DNA of 64,000 bases, taken from NCBI GenBank assembly GCA_008360955.1, contig LUCM01008745.1, forward strand, positions 371,522 through 435,521. The letters run 5' to 3'. The position numbers and the translations under genes are program-made. This DNA comes from Fasciolopsis buskii (taxonomy: Eukaryota > Platyhelminthes > Trematoda > Plagiorchiida > Fasciolidae). This document shows, one piece after another, positions 22,690-36,269 of the stretch; positions within the stretch are counted from its first letter, which is position 1; each line of letters starts with the position of its first letter. The notes under the pieces are model-generated. The model was not told where the DNA came from, did no database searches, and worked only from the letters and a program-made list of their open reading frames with translations.

Positions 22690-24480
22690 AGTCTAAAGCA
22701 GACGACTCCTCTTTTCCGTTTCAAAACAATTATAGTTTGAGGATAAGTCAAGGTGGCAAGTCCTTGGCCTAACGGAATTGTAAGAAAACCTCGACCGGTG
22801 AATCGTACAAATAAATCGACTTAGATCGCCGATACCGCTGAGATTCTTCAGCGCACTGATTGAAATTTGATGGGCCATATGACCGAATCCCACATTTGAT
22901 GATGTTGCTGCATTCGAAATGTTTCTCTCCCATTAGTTTCTCGATTTGTAATTTTCGGTCGTTGAAGTTAAGGTCGACAAAAGCCGAAACGCGTTCGTCG
23001 TTAGTTCATGGTTGTAAAAACTGAACGGAACGGAATTAAATTGAATATCAGTTTTTTTGTACAAATGGAATTTGGTCGCTGCATGCCTGTTAGGAAATTT
23101 TTCACGTAACTCCATGCATTCTTGTTGTATTTTATGGTAACCAAAAAGTGACAAGTTTCAGTTTGAGATTTTCTGATAGTTTGCGAAATCATTTTGAAAT
23201 ATTTTCGGATTCTCTAAAAATACCATATGATGTGAATGAATTGTAATTTAAAAGGTTTGAAAGGGTTGAAAAACCCTTCTCTATTACGAATCCCCTATGT
23301 TCCTTTTTGCCAAAGGCAACGGATGTCGTTCGGAAATTCTAATCATATCTTTAGTCACCTCTTAACAATAAATACACTAACGTGTTCAGTGTAAAGATGC
23401 GAGATGCATTATTACCCACAGCCGGCCCTACAACTGATGAGCAGGTGGTCATTTAGCATCAGAATTAACGATAAAAATTGACAAAATGTCTAGTAAAATC
23501 CTACTCTAAGAAACAACTCAATCAGTCAAGGACGAACAATTAACAGAATGCAAAAGATTGTGTTACCGATGAATGGTCAGGATGTCACTGCCTGAACGTA
23601 AGATCGGGTTCACCTGGTTTTCATGTACCAGTCAGTGTGGTTAGGAATGATTATAGTCGAACCAATTCCCATCGTACGGTTTCACCAACTTTTATTACAT
23701 AACAAGCATTAAGAAACTGGATTGCATAGCTTCATCCCGACTATTTTAGTGACGAGGGGGAGCTTCAGTAAATTAGATTTACTGAGCCTTTCATGGGAGT
23801 AAATCCTTTTCTGATGATTTTGCCAGTGTATCCATTTACAAGAGAGCAAATCCTTTTTTCGAAAATAAACGAATTTAATTTGTTGATCTTAGTGTTTCCT
23901 TCAGTTCCTTTTTATTAGGCAACTAACTGGAGCATAATAACGGAAAGTTTGTAAGCGAGGGGATGGTTTGGCATCGTTCCGTCTGAATGTCCCGGGGCAT
24001 TATTTCCCATTTTCGGATTGCTTGCTTGCTCATTTGACCGATTTATGAGTTACTGGTGCAAATATAGTTTCTCCTATGTTAATAGATGGCTTACTAGTCA
24101 AACATAATTTACTTATGCAATTACGTTGCTCAAATCCTGATTGTAGTTTTAGTCATATTATCGAGGTCTGTCTTTGTTTGTGTGGAATCGATGGTCGTCC
24201 GGGCACACACGTAGTTGAGTGACAGTTTCGGTGGTCCTATAGGAGATACTCAATCATGAGGTTTACTGCAAACGGAATGAGTCGCTATGTTAGAGCGTCC
24301 GGAAAGACGTTATTTTGATTGTCATCCTCATTTGAGTGAACAATTCTGTTAGATTGAGACCTCCGGGGCATTAGAAGAATGACTGAGGTAGACGTAACAG
24401 TGTGAGGAAAAAGGATGATTTCCATAGTTATTTACTTTTATTTCTGTGACGCTATCTGTTGTGATGCGATGCGGTGGCAA
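22690..24480. other. No recognisable gene
   Basis: This is AT-richer sequence with only short frames. I see no domain, no splice-bounded exon and no repeat pair. The part from about 24170 may be the 3' UTR of the minus-strand LINE tail at 24490-24700. Confidence 0.4.
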
Positions 24481-24489
24481 TGTGCATGT

Positions 24490-24700
24490 CAGTAAACGCC
24501 GATCATAGGCAAGATCGGGACGCGGAGGTGTCCTATTCTTCTTCCATCGGGGGCACCGTACGCAGGCTGAAGTCCCAGTCGCTCGACATCTGACCTGACA
24601 GTGCCGATCCATGTTTTCAGACGCCCCCTAGGGTGGCGAAAGCAGTCGGATACGGAATTGGTGATCGACACTTGTTTTAGTTCGCATCGTTTTGGAGTCC
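24490..24700 (-). pseudogene. LINE C-terminal tail fragment
   Basis: The minus frame contains RMLTGTPKRCELKQ near 24690 and FRHPRGRLKTWIGTVRSDVE near 24620. The first is like the ..RMP..R.P..... segment of many LINEs. The second is like the RPRG...TW...V..DL tail that closes endonuclease-bearing LINEs. It differs from the MTWQ.GMRK family elsewhere in the window, so it is probably another lineage. Only about 70 residues survive. Confidence 0.5.
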
Positions 24701-24769
24701 CAGTAAGCATCCGCATCATTGAAGTTATTTTGCTGGGTTGATACGGAAAACTGTCCATGTTGGAACAGC

Positions 24770-26360
24770 ATTGTCATCTTACGTCTTTTTTGTAACATCT
24801 CCCCTCGGGTAACTGTGAGAATCAGTCAGAGGCATCGATGGCCAAATCCAGCTTTTGATTTTCTCTACGTGTAATGGTCTTGCTTCTCAGCCGTTTAAAT
24901 TACCGTTCTGAAGACTTGAACTTTTACACGGAGACCGATCTCGTTACACATTCAGAGCGACTTACAAAGCAAAAATAATCCCTATTTGATGTTAATGTTG
25001 CTGTCGCTCATCTACATTCGTTTGGAAGTTTGGAACGGTTGTTTGACTCAACTATCTGGGTGCTTGTATTTGCTCAATCGGCACGCCGTCGAAGTATATT
25101 GTTTGTCAGCAATAGGCGGACCAAATCGAAATTATCTTAGTCCTTGGTTTATTGAGTTGCAATTCCATCGGTTTCGCGAGGAAGCCTGCACGACGCAGAA
25201 TTGTGAGTTGGAAAGTCTGACCGTCCCATACCACTCGGACGATAAGCGAATAAGCGGGAAAGTCATGTTCACTCCCCAAATGAAAAATCATCCGGGCAAT
25301 TAGCGAATAATCGACGATGGATTCGTTGGGTACATAAATAGATGATGCAAGAGAACAAGGCAAACACTCCAACTAGCATTAAGGCTATGTCTGTTGCTCA
25401 ACTACCCAAGGCAGAGTATATATCTGAATCGATTGTAAAATGATCAGAAAATTCAGTGTCACTTAATACCATGTTTGCTTAGGTTGTGATTTTGATAGAT
25501 TCTAACCACAAAACAAGCGAAAAACAATCCCTCTTCAGCTTGATATTATCGTGGTACGCCTTTTCAATCCCAATACTGATTGATCCGTGTGCCAGTTTTA
25601 CTGACAGACTATGTGGGTGCGGTCACTCTCTCTCAATGTGTAATCGTGCTGAGTTACAAGGTGCAACAAACATCTTGCGGTAAACGAGGATAACCTGATG
25701 GCCATAGAGTACCATACATTTTTGAAACCTCGGTCATGCTCAACCTGTTTGTTCGAAGTTTTGGATCCTCTCACCATGGCCGCCAGCAATGATTTTTTTC
25801 CGAGAATGACCGAAGAACCTATCCTGGTGTCCCATGCCCGTTTATCACCAAAGGCCAGGTCCCGCCGTAACGCTGATCCTTCTCACTCCTGGCGGACATT
25901 TTGCCTCATGTAGATAGAATGCGAGTGTTGATAACCTCGTTTCTAAACCCCGGGAAAATAAAAAGTGATTTGCTTCAAGGCAGAATTTTGGCCCCCAGTC
26001 TGTGTTATATACAAGATGACCCACTGTTTATTGCTGGTCGTGGGACCCCTTCCTTCATCCTCATGATATAAAATTGTCTATATTTTCGACCTCCAGGGCT
26101 TGAATCCCACAACACACAAAATAGTGTCTGATATAAGCCCACTCAAATCTTTGGGGATGGACTGATTAGCGCATCTTCGGCTGAGAACAGCTGTATTCAG
26201 GCGTTTAGGTGTCCATTCCCGTCAGACTGCTTCAACCTCGGAGATAATCGTTTTCCCGTTAAGTATGAAGTACTTGATTGAAAAATATACTACTCTCATT
26301 TTTTCAGATTATACTGGCATAGGTTTTACCAAACCCTTAAGCAATTAACCTCCCATCAAC
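24770..26360. other. No recognisable gene
   Basis: Frames of 60-105 codons occur (for example 24986-25303 on plus), but none carries a known motif. There are no good exon boundaries. The LINE RT starting near 26370 may have its 5' part here in unreadable form. Confidence 0.4.
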
Positions 26361-26369
26361 CACACGCAT

Positions 26370-27670
26370 GTTATCTCCAGGGTTATGGAGAAGGTGGTAA
26401 AACGATTCATCGTGGACTACCTTCTAGCCTCCAACCTCTTTAGCCTTAAACAGCACGGATTTCTCCAATCTCGTTCTTGCTCCTCCTCCTGAACTTCCTA
26501 ACTAACCTAGCAAGCAGGGGTATGGCATTCGCAGTGATCTACCTCGATATGTCTAAGGCCTTTGACCGTGTCCCTCATCTGCACCTTTTATCCAAGGTAA
26601 GCTCCTTTGGCATCACTGATCCTCTTCTATCCTGGCTCTCGTCTTACCTAACCCAAAGACCACAGGTGGTCTCCATTGACGGCATTACCTCCAATCCCAG
26701 ACCTGTTACTAGTGGCGTCATACATAGCAGCGTACTTGCCCCCCTGCTATTCCATATGTACATTATTGATACACTAGATTCAATATCTCACGGCATCCCT
26801 TTCCTGTTTGCTGATGAAAAAAATAGTTTGTCCTCTTAAATCAAGCGAAGTTAATACTGCGGTTCGAGACATTTGTGCCGATTTGTCTGCCTTAGAGGAC
26901 TGGTGTATAGCCTGGATGATGAGCTTCTCTGCCGATAAAAGCGAAGTACTCACATATAGGTGTACATTACCTAAAGATTCAATTTTGCTATGTGGATCTC
27001 TTATTGTATGTAAATCCACAATCCGTGACCTTGGCCTCAACTACTCAGCCTCTATAAATTTCTCAGAGCATGTAGTTCTTCAGTCGGCCTAAGCTAGGAG
27101 AAATGTAAGTCTGATTGTTCGCACAATGAAGCTATCCGGCAGCATCCTCAGCATTTAGAGAACACACGTTTGACCACTCCTTGAGTAAGGCACTTTGATG
27201 TACTCCAGCATGTAAAAGTCGGATAGGGTCTCCATTGAATGTATTCAGAGACGCTTCACTAGGCAAGTGATAGGTTGGTCGACGACTCGGAACGCTGTCT
27301 AGCCCTTAAACTTGAGCCACTTCGGCTACGGCGACAGAAAATTAATCTGGCTTTTCAGCATAACCTGGTGAATAGGCGCTTCTTCTCCACCGACTCACCT
27401 ATATACTCATCTGCCAGCCCCTACCCTCTCCGTCATAGTTCCCCAACCATCTATACGGAAATCGCCAAATGCTCTTTAAGGTCGCATTTCTTTCTTGTTG
27501 TTTATGCCAAAATTTGGAACAAACTTCCCATTGGCATTATGTGCATACAGAACCAATCCACTTTTAAGGCTGCCTTAAATACTCGCCTAAGTGTCACCCA
27601 GGTCCTTCAATTGACCAACATCCCTATCTGGAAAGAGCATGCTTTTGAGTCAGCCATCGATTTCTAACAA
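26370..27670 (+). mobile_element. LINE reverse transcriptase, 5'-truncated
   Basis: RT motifs run in order with a few frameshifts. VMEKVVKRFIVDYLLA and LKQHGFLQSRS appear near 26390-26480. Motif A is VIYLDMSKAFDRVPHLHLL (26535-26590). Motif B is VTSGVIHSSVLAPLLFHMY, where SGVPQGSVL is usual. Motif C is PFLFADEKN at about 26800, where FADD is expected, so the second catalytic aspartate is changed. Later blocks are LSALEDWCIAWMMSFSADKSE, SIECIQRRFTRQVIG, and a C-terminal frame (27275-27667) with LRSHFFLVVYAKIWNKLPI. The clade is CR1- or jockey-like. The repeat copy A begins about 90 bp downstream. Confidence 0.87.
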
Positions 27671-27756
27671 CACACCCCACTCCCCTGCTTTCCATAACAC
27701 TCCATCTGAGGGCGCAAGAGAAACCAGTATACTAGCGTAATAAAGACAACAACGCA

Positions 27757-30490
27757 CATACGACCCTTATCTCGTAGAGACTCGGGTGCACGAAGTTTGG
27801 TTAGGATTTTAACTGTTACTGCAGTAAAGTCTTTAAAACTTGGATCTCAGCTAACAACACTAAATTGCATTGAAGTAAGTGATAGCAGAAGGATGCTGGA
27901 TTCAATGACAGATATAACCGCGATTAACCCTCCTTACATCGGTCTTCTTATCTCGGATTCCTTTAACCCTAGATTTCTCTGCCCCTGATTTGCTCTGCCA
28001 AAATAAAAGATCCTGTCTTTATGCTGGGTATTGCCGGAACTAGTTTCTCTCTTCGTAGACATTTCATCAGCGAACATATTCGAGGTTCCTTTTACTCTTC
28101 CTACCTACTCATCTTGCTTCCCAGCAACATACTAACGCGAACCAGGTAAACTCCTTTCCCTTAAGTACCCAGCCTAGTTTCATTTATAAAAAAGGAAAAT
28201 CTGTCCACGTCACACAGACGATGTGATTCGCTCATGCAACGCATAATTCCACATTAGTATCTTTCAAGCAGCACTCGTTAATGCGAGCAAGACAAAGCGT
28301 TGACGATGACGGAGGCCTACGTACAGGTCTGCGTTTTACGGCATAAACTGCCGTCCTCCGCGTGCTTGCTTATCTTCACTTTCTTTTTTTTAGTCCGTGC
28401 ATGCGAGAACCCAAATGACTGCGACAGGTTTGCTTCAGCATCTCCGAACGTGGGGAAAACAGACGATCCTAGAAGTTGCGAAAAAATAACGCGGGAAATT
28501 GAAGTCAAGAGGAGGAACTATGGAAAGTACCTATATGGACACAAGCATTCCTCTGTTGAAAAAAGAAAAGGAAAAATGGCTCCGCTGGATTATACTGACC
28601 CCATCAACCAAAGAACACAAGGGCTGCGAAGGAATAGGCCACCTTCTACAATGGATATGCATGCAATCAGGGAAAATCCCACACCGCCCTTGTTCGATAA
28701 ATAAGCGTTTGGCTACTTTGTTGGTTGGTCTGGGGTAGTAGCTCATCGGACTGTCCCCTTAGGCTTCACCACCCACCCCTCTATTATTTTAACATGCCCC
28801 TGTTCCCCCAACCGCACACCTGGTATGTATGCTGACGTCTATAAAAACTGCCGTCGTTCTTTCTTAGTTATTCATGCAAGCTTACTGAAACTACTATGTG
28901 GTACAAGTTGCCATCGTCCTGTTCAAACACACATTACCGATCCCAATATTCTTATGCTTCTCCCTTCTCTTTTTTCCATGATTTCTCGTGACAAATCCTG
29001 TCCTAGCAGCCAACCCACGCTGCCATCCGCGAGCCATTCCGTTATACCCTTTCTTGGCAACTGTAAGCAGTAAACATTGGCGAAAGATCACATGATCAGT
29101 TATAACTGACTCCGCGTAGCATGCACACTGGGCCCGCAGACCAGAAGAGTTCCATAAACAAAACAAATAGTGACTTTATTCACTAACCATTGCGCTGCCC
29201 GTCCTATCAGACCATTGTAACCTACATCTCCGAAGATGTCGGAAGATGAATAGGAAGGGGTTCCAAATAAGGACTTTAAAGCACAGGACTGACTGAGCCA
29301 TATGCTTTATAGGGTGAAAGAAGTCGGTGTTTGTTGCACACGTCCCGCCAACGGACAAATTCCCCCTGCGTGTTTCATGACAGTTGTCTGGTCCCTGTAA
29401 TCTTCGTAAGAAACTTACTGTTATTACTGTTCCCATTTCTGTTTACTCACCTTAACACCAGATGGAACAAATTCCAGACAGCCCCTCTCTCTCCGGCTCT
29501 TCCGCAGGCTCGCCAATGACCACAAATGCAATGCAAACTATCGCCGAATGCTCCACTCCATCCTTTGCGCTGGTTGTTTATCCCCGTTAGGAAGCTGCTA
29601 TCCTGATCTGACGCTCCAGTACCTGGCCGCTCGACCCTGAGACATGCCGAGCCACGCTAACGACCGCTCTGGGTGTCTCATCTCAGATGGACCACCACGA
29701 TTTTCCAAACAGTTACTATCACTACTGAAATGCCGCACAAGCCTCCAACCTCCAAACCCGTACCGCCACAGAACACCATAATCCCCAATATCAAACAAGG
29801 ACAACACAGGCCATTCATGGCAAGTGTATTTAAGGATTGACTGTAAATCTTACAAGTACCCGTTTGCTTCCCTCCACATATCACGATCCGCTACCGGCCG
29901 GATAAGTCCAGTGACCATTTTTGTAAGTTCCATTGTCTCTCTGTTCACGATTTTTCATATATTTTCGTCCCGTAAATTGTCTGATACAACCTTGCAGGTT
30001 TCTTGCTGTTTCATTTTAATATTATTTTGACTACTGGATGTTGTTAATTACCAATCTTCATTTACCTCATATGATATCCAGTGTGATTTCGACTCTTCTC
30101 CACCCCGCTACTACGTCCATATTGATCTTCATCTTCACCATTTTACCCTCCTGATTTTTGATGAACCCGGCCACTTGACAACACCCACCATTTCTTCACA
30201 GCCAAGTTATGCGCACCTTTGATGCGTTTTAACATGGATTGACTCGCAGTGTGCGACTCATAGTCAGCCCCAGAAAGTTTCGGCAATTGATTATATAGCT
30301 CTGATTCGAAGCCTAAAACTCGTGATTAGCCCATCTCATTGCAGGTTGTGTTCATGAGAACACAGAAACTGCATCTTTAAGACTAAATTTTGTCTTACGA
30401 ATCCCACTGCGCCATCGGGGTGTAAATTTGATCTTGCCTTGCGCATGACCCTCGAAGTTCGAGAAATATACCCATCATTAATATTATTAT
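27757..30490 (-). repeat. Unrecognised interspersed repeat family, copy A (2.7 kb)
   Basis: This segment aligns by eye with copy B (about 32780-35070, same orientation) and copy C (about 40130-41955, inverted). The strand given is the one on which a coding remnant is best conserved among the three. Near 30014-29855 (minus) the reading contains DNLRDENI and ETMELTKMVTGLIRPVADRD, matching copies B and C residue by residue at many positions. Positions 27780-28570 are nearly identical to copy C, while the rest of the alignment is much more diverged. Copy A keeps about 0.9 kb (28930-29870) that copy C lacks. No known domain was found, so the family may be a transposon lineage of its own or a noncoding part of a LINE. 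Confidence 0.8.
27780..28570. repeat. Left arm of near-identical 790-bp inverted repeat
   Basis: Compared block by block with the reverse complement of 41140-41931, I count only two substitutions over about 790 bp (at roughly 28132 and 28388). Homology with copy B shows that the right half of this stretch (about 28270-28570) is part of the old repeat. At 28570 the identity drops abruptly to the much lower level of the rest of the family. Confidence 0.92.
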
Positions 30491-30519
30491 AAGACTAATA
30501 CATAGTTTTCGATTATGGG

Positions 30520-31000
30520 GAAGCAAGCCAGACTTTTACATGACCCATTTTACACCAGTACTGGAATGTGGTGCTGTTGTGTACTCTTACATGGGCAAGG
30601 ACGACAGAATAGCTATTGAGAACCTGCAACGGTCCTTTACTCAATAACAAATGGGAGACGGTCTGTAGCTCATTTATAGACAGAGTTGCGTCCTGTTGAA
30701 CCTGGAGCCAGTTTGCTTTCCCACAGTAAAATGAAATCCGTCCTTTTGCAACATAATTATGCATAGATCCCACAAGTCCTTGCCATTGTCAAGAGAATCT
30801 GCCGGCATCGCATAACGGGTTCCGGCTATAAGCACCCACCCCAAATGCATCAATCAGTACGACGGAGCAGAGATTTCGGAGATATGGACAGTGCTATCAT
30901 CTTTGAGAATCAAACATTCGAAGGGTCACCACGCTAGTTGACCTAACCGCCACGGCGACGCATGACGTGAAGGACAACTATTCTCTCACACGACCCACAG
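30520..31000 (+). pseudogene. LINE RT C-terminal fragment
   Basis: The frame reads HFTPVLECGAVVYSYMGKDD followed by IAIENLQRSFTQ, equivalent to the [Y]..P.LEY...VW.P...KDI..IE.VQRRFT segment near the end of LINE RTs. Degraded continuation to about 31000 includes an LRRL..-like stretch in another frame. It is related to the corresponding block at 27240 but is clearly a different insertion. Confidence 0.7.
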
Positions 31001-32780
31001 TTCAAAGTACACACAATCAAAACCACAGAGACATCTAAACATAACTTCGCATGTGGACGTTTCCGCAGTCATTCGGCTGAAAAACTTTCCTTGAGAAAGT
31101 CTGCCCACGTCAGTAAAAACTTTGGCGCATTACATCAACCAACAACTCTGTGTTATTAACAAATCAATCGCAATTAGATTTCGAAACAGTTGTTTCTAAG
31201 TGCTGGCCTGGGTCAGTTTTGTGGGAAACCAAGGAATTTTGCTTCAGCCCAATCTGTGTTTTGCTATACTCGGATACACGCCCCTTTTACCTATGTTGCA
31301 CGTCCATGTGCTGAGTCCGAGCGGTCATGAAAATCAAGGGGCGCATGGGTTGACATAGATTGAGAGGCCCAATAGGGAGGGCGGGATTCAAAGCGAGAAT
31401 GGCAAAGCTGCTCCAAAATGGTGACAAATTTTGCTGAAATAGGACTGGTTGGTGAAGATAATTGGATGTCGTTTCCGTTTTTGACGTTGAGCCGTTTGTT
31501 GATCCCGCTTCCTCGAACTCCCGCTTTCGAAGTACTAGATAAGACCGTTGCAGTTTATGCCCTTTCTAGGGCTGTAACTGCCTTTGGTCAATCTACTGTC
31601 ACCAGTTTAATGATCGCTTATCAGAATCAAAGCCGACGATGACGTGGACGATTGTATGGACACTACGCTTAAAATTATATAACTTTCTGTCGGAACGGGC
31701 GAGGGCGAATAAGCCTGTATGTGGTTACTTTTTGCCGCATTTCCTATGGATTTGGATTTTAGGTTCATGTTCTCAAGGGCAACCCGAAGAGAAGATGATA
31801 GCTTCAACTTATCTTTTGAGCTCTCATGTCAGGGCTTTCTTCATAGATCAGCGCATGTGCAGCGGCATGTCCTGAGGTACTCTTTTCAAGTGCGCGATTT
31901 CCTTTGTAACGGCATTGGTGTGTGAAAACCAGCAGACCATTCTCAAAGAAGAACCACTGGGTACATTCCATCCCCATTTTGTTGGCATTCTCATAGAAGC
32001 AGAAGCCTTTGGCTACATTGGAGTCATTCGACCTTAGGCTTCGAAAGATGCGGATGGCCAGTGCAACCGGCCAGGTACCTCAGAATAGTCACTCCAAAGA
32101 ACTACTCTGTTGGCAGAACAACTGGATCGACTTCTTCCTTTCGCTGCACTCCGATTTATTTTCTTTGACAATTTAGTGCCCTGGGTGGCCCTTTAGGTTA
32201 TCAGAAGGGATATTTCAGGGAGATATCACAGGTGAGAAAACTCTGTCTCTAATACCCCTTGGTTGCTTCTGGGAACTTCGTAACCGCAATCCTCTTGGGC
32301 TTCATAAGATTTGGCCTACATTCTAGCCTAGATTCTGTAGTTTTATATAAGCAGAATGTAATAATCCACTTGGGAACAGGGTTTTCCAGTGTATATCGTA
32401 TAGTTAAACGGACAGAAAAATTCGTACTTAGTTGCGAACCTCTCTAACATCATAAAGCAACATGTCGGGAGAAAAAAGTACACCAAAACTGTTGCATAAG
32501 AATCTGAAAATGGAAGCTTGGGGACGGCTGTTTGGTAATGAATACACTGAGTTCTTCAAAACTAAGATCTCCGGTGACAGCACTACGCAATGTTATGGCC
32601 CGTGATAACAGAAGAGTGCTGCATTCTATGGCAGGCACTACCGCGCTAATCCTCCAAATATGTTGGTCTTCTAACCCCTTGATCATTTCCTTATAGATTT
32701 ATTTACTGGTCTATTACTTTGACAACGTCTTTATCCCCACTCATTTTCTTACCCGGATCTGATAAAGCCTTCGTCCTGTG
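31000..32780. other. No recognisable gene
   Basis: A plus frame at 31418-31642 and overlapping frames to 31925 lack known motifs. I find no splice-bounded exon or repeat. It separates repeat copies A and B. Confidence 0.4.
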
Positions 32781-35070
32781 AGTTGCCTGCCCGGTTTAGT
32801 AAAAATTGCTCACATCCCATAGGTGACCTGAATTATCTAAGACACATACCAGCACAGATTAGCAGGTTTCGAGTAGCACTCGTTAATAAAGGAAAGGTAC
32901 GGAGTTGAAGACGACAAAATCACTCGTTTAGGTTCGTGCCTTACGGCATACTCCACCATCCTCCGTGCACTTGTTTATTCCCAATTTGGTTTCCTTTAGC
33001 CCGTACATGCGAAACCCCAAATAACCACGACATATTTACCTTAGTATCTCCAAACGTGGGGAAAACGGACCACCCCCAGCAGTTGCGAAATAAATAAAAC
33101 GCGGAAAATCAAGGTCGGAAGGTGGAACAATTGGAGCCTTTTGTTAACTAAACCTTTCCTCTTTTAGGAAAGATGTTTCTACTGGAATCACTTCGAGCCC
33201 AGCAATAAAGGCTGACTCAAGCTGCAAAGCCGTGGGCCACCTTCTGCGACAAGCATGCATACCATCGTCCCAGACCTGTCTCTGCGAAGGAGGAAACACA
33301 ACACGGACCTTCTTTGGTGGATAAATATCTGGTTGCGTTGTTGGATGATTTGGGGAATTAGTGCACTGGAATGTCCACTTATGCTCCACAACCGACTCCT
33401 CTAGCTTTCAACTTGCCCTTATCTTCCTAACCGCACACCCAGTGCGTATGCTGACATGCAGAAAACCTGCCGTCGTTCCACTTTCTTAACTAATCACGCA
33501 CGCTTGGCAAAACTATTATGTGGTTCAAGTTGCTATCATCCTGTTCAAACACCAAATTTCTGATCGCAACATTTGCATGCTTCTTTACCTGCCTCTTTAT
33601 GACATCCAGTCGCGACTCCTGTCCCGGCATCCGGCCCACGCTTCCGTCCAACGCCCACTTCACTGATGCCTTTTGTAGGTCATCCCAAGTGGCAGTATTC
33701 GTGGTATGTCATCCTTGATCAGTCATAATCGATCGCCCATTGGGTATAAAGCGGTCCCGTAGGCCAGGCGAGTTCCAAAAACAGCAAATAGTGACTTTCA
33801 TTCTCTCAGGAATGTGTTAGCTTTCCTGTAGCTGCGACTGTGTCGAAAGTTAACCGAGGAAGACGCTACGAATAATGATAACAAAGCCTAGAACTGACTG
33901 AGCCGTGCAGTTTTAAGGAGTAAGCAGATAGAAATTTTGTTTCACAATATCATTATTTCATTTTTCGTTTATTCACCATAGCACAAGCGGGAACAAAATA
34001 CAGACCGTCTCTGGCCTCTTTCCCACCCCGGCTTTTTTTCTCCAGGTTCGTCAGTGACTACAGCACATATGAAATGGCCAACAAAAAGTGCAGATGCAAT
34101 GCAGGCCTTGTCAGTGAATTCTCCACGCCATCCTATGCACCGGTTACCTATTCCTGCTAGGAAGCTGCTATCCAGATTTGGCGTCCCGCTACCGGACCGT
34201 TTGACTCAAGGCCAAATCAAATCACGCCATTTAACGCCCTAGGTAACTCATCTCAGATGAACCATTACGACTGGCCAAACACTGTTATTAATACCTCCGG
34301 AAATTTGTGTGTACTCTTTCTCGAACTTCCAGACCCCTACTGCTAGACAACACCAAAAACTGCGACACTGGGGGGGACAGAATGCGAATCATTCATGGTA
34401 AGCGTATTTAGGGTCTAATTGCACTTCTTGCACAAATTCGCTTTCTTCAAGTCACGCCTCTCATTAGAATCCTCTCCCAGTCTCATGAGTTCGGTGACCA
34501 TTATCGTGGGTTCCATTGTCTCTTCGTCGACAATTCTCCATAGACTTTTAAACAGCAAACAGTTTGGTGCAACCTTGCGTGTTTTTCTCTGCTTCATCTT
34601 TTGTATTCTGCAGGCTCTTTATTGTTGTTAATTTCCACGTACCGATTGCTTTTGGCATCCACTCTAGTACTGACTCACCTTCACCCTGCTATCATATCCA
34701 TAATAGTCCTCGGATTCTCTGTTTAACTTCTCTCGTCATCATATAAGCATCTCGAGTTTCGGGGAACCTGGCCAAATCGCGAAGTCCGCCATCGCTTTCT
34801 AGCTAAATTTTGCGTCTGCCTTGCGAGCCTCTGATGCATTTAAACATGAAATTACTGCAGTGTACAACTGATGATGAGCCCAAAACGGCTGGTGTGATAA
34901 TGAAACTTGCGCCTACCGCAGCACCTTGCGGAATGTGATCGCGAAATGAAACACATTCACATTTCATGTCGGAGTGTTGTTGTCAACTTCCCTATCCTTG
35001 TTCAGCTTTGACCTTGACCTGCATACGCCCCTTGGAAATCAACAAATATACACGATATAATTAGGAGGCA
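32780..35070 (-). repeat. Unrecognised interspersed repeat family, copy B
   Basis: It is collinear with copy A over about 2.3 kb, with roughly three-quarters identity by eye; the words CTCCAAACGTGGGGAAAAC and ATGCGAAACCCCAAAT recur in the same order as in A. The minus frame 34597-34415 is open (60 codons) and contains WRIVDEETMEPTIMVTELMR, the same reading that copies A and C keep in damaged form. That three old copies retain one alignable reading suggests the ancestor was coding on this strand. No family was recognised. Confidence 0.72.
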
Positions 35071-35159
35071 AGTACGCTGGTTCACTTATGCTGTCCACCC
35101 CGAAATTTCTGGGTACAAACAACCACTTCGAGTTTACTAAAATATCGCATTTTTCCCTT

Positions 35160-36260
35160 GCACCTCATTCGCCTATCCAATTTCAGACACATTCCTTCTG
35201 CCTGCAAGAATCTTGGATAAACCCAGATGTCGCTGATTTTCTGGCATCGATGGACGGCTTCAAACTCTACCGACAGGACAAGGTTTCGAACTTAACTAAA
35301 ACCGGAGTTGGTGGGCAACGCGAATTCCTTCTTGGCTGACAGATGCGACGTTATCTGCAGGTACTTACTAAGTAGAAATGAGTGTGTTGTGTGGCAGTAT
35401 CATTCTGGGTTTTCTGCCAAATCATGACGAACATTCTTATTGTTTCTTTCAGCTCGGAATTAGCCCTCGCTTGTTCAACTCTTTTCTGGCATTCATTTTT
35501 CCCCTTCGTGAGGGTAGTAGTTTGATGATTTCAGTCACGCATCTAACCTAACACCGAATGCGGGTTGACTAACATCTGCGTTTCTATCAAGTAAAGACCA
35601 CTCCATTTAAAAAAGAGTCGTCACCGACCGCATAACTTTATTTTACCTGACACTACGTGGTCCTTCCTCAAGTATTCACTGCTGCCTGCTTCTGGTAGGT
35701 CCAGAGATGTGCCCTCGGTCAGCCCCTAATTCCTTCGCCGAACAAATAAGATCCAATTTGGCCTAAGTGATTATTCACACATCTCACTTGCTCTTCCTCA
35801 AAAATCTCATGGACGGCCAACGCGAACTTTAATATCAGCTGTTCTTATAAATGAAGTCCCATTTCATCCCAGATACTCAAATCCTTAAGATGACGCAAAG
35901 AGCACTTCTAAAATTCCCGGAATAACTAAAAAGTGGGATATATTCTCAACCTAGCATCACCTGAGATCAAAAGCATCGACATCACATTAGCCAGCAAAAC
36001 AAACCAATTCTTATGGCAAGGCATTCGACCACTTTGTGGGAAGCGAAAGTGATGTGAAATTTTCTGTGCATGTCGGCAACATAAAAGGTGTTTTCATCGA
36101 TCCTTCTACCCACACAGTAGTCGTACTTAGAAGGGTATCCGGCCTCCTGTGCGCCAATAAAATCACCACTGCATTAATGCTATCAGCGTGCCCTCAGCTC
36201 TGCTATCGGGTGGTGCCACGACTCGAGGGATTGACTCACTTTTCTGACTAACGCATCCTT
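35160..36260 (+). mobile_element. LINE endonuclease and RT entry fragment
   Basis: The open frame from 35088 contains THSFCLQESWINPDVADFL, ASMDGFKLYRQDKVS and TGVGG, the start of an AP-endonuclease domain (QE[ST]W.NPD..D.....GF...R.D...). About 0.9 kb further on, near 36110-36240, VVLRRVSGLLCANKI and LMLSACPQLC match the segment that precedes the catalytic palm (VLR.L...S.GPDGIP..LL..C..L). The middle is broken. It starts immediately after repeat copy B. Confidence 0.75.
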
Positions 36261-36269
36261 AAACTCGGC

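Larger units (their letters stand above)
19270..22690. other. No assigned gene; unrecognised frames and short repeats
   Basis: A minus-strand frame of 121 codons at 20377-20742 and a plus frame of 110 codons at 21031-21363 have no motif I recognise and no convincing splice sites. A 7-bp tandem (CATATGC, three-plus units) lies at 22102-22124 and a (CTT)n run at 22339-22356. Around 22460 a short tRNA A-box-like word occurs without a B box or a foldable stem. Confidence 0.35.

Noticed and set aside
27797..27988. 63-codon frame identical in copies A and C
   Set aside because: Same reason: DNA-level identity of the arms, no independent conservation, no domain.
28300..28704. 134-codon plus frame, repeated as the minus frame 41411-41007
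   Set aside because: The two frames look conserved only because they lie in the near-identical inverted arms. Copy B does not keep the frame, and the conserved reading of the family is on the other strand.
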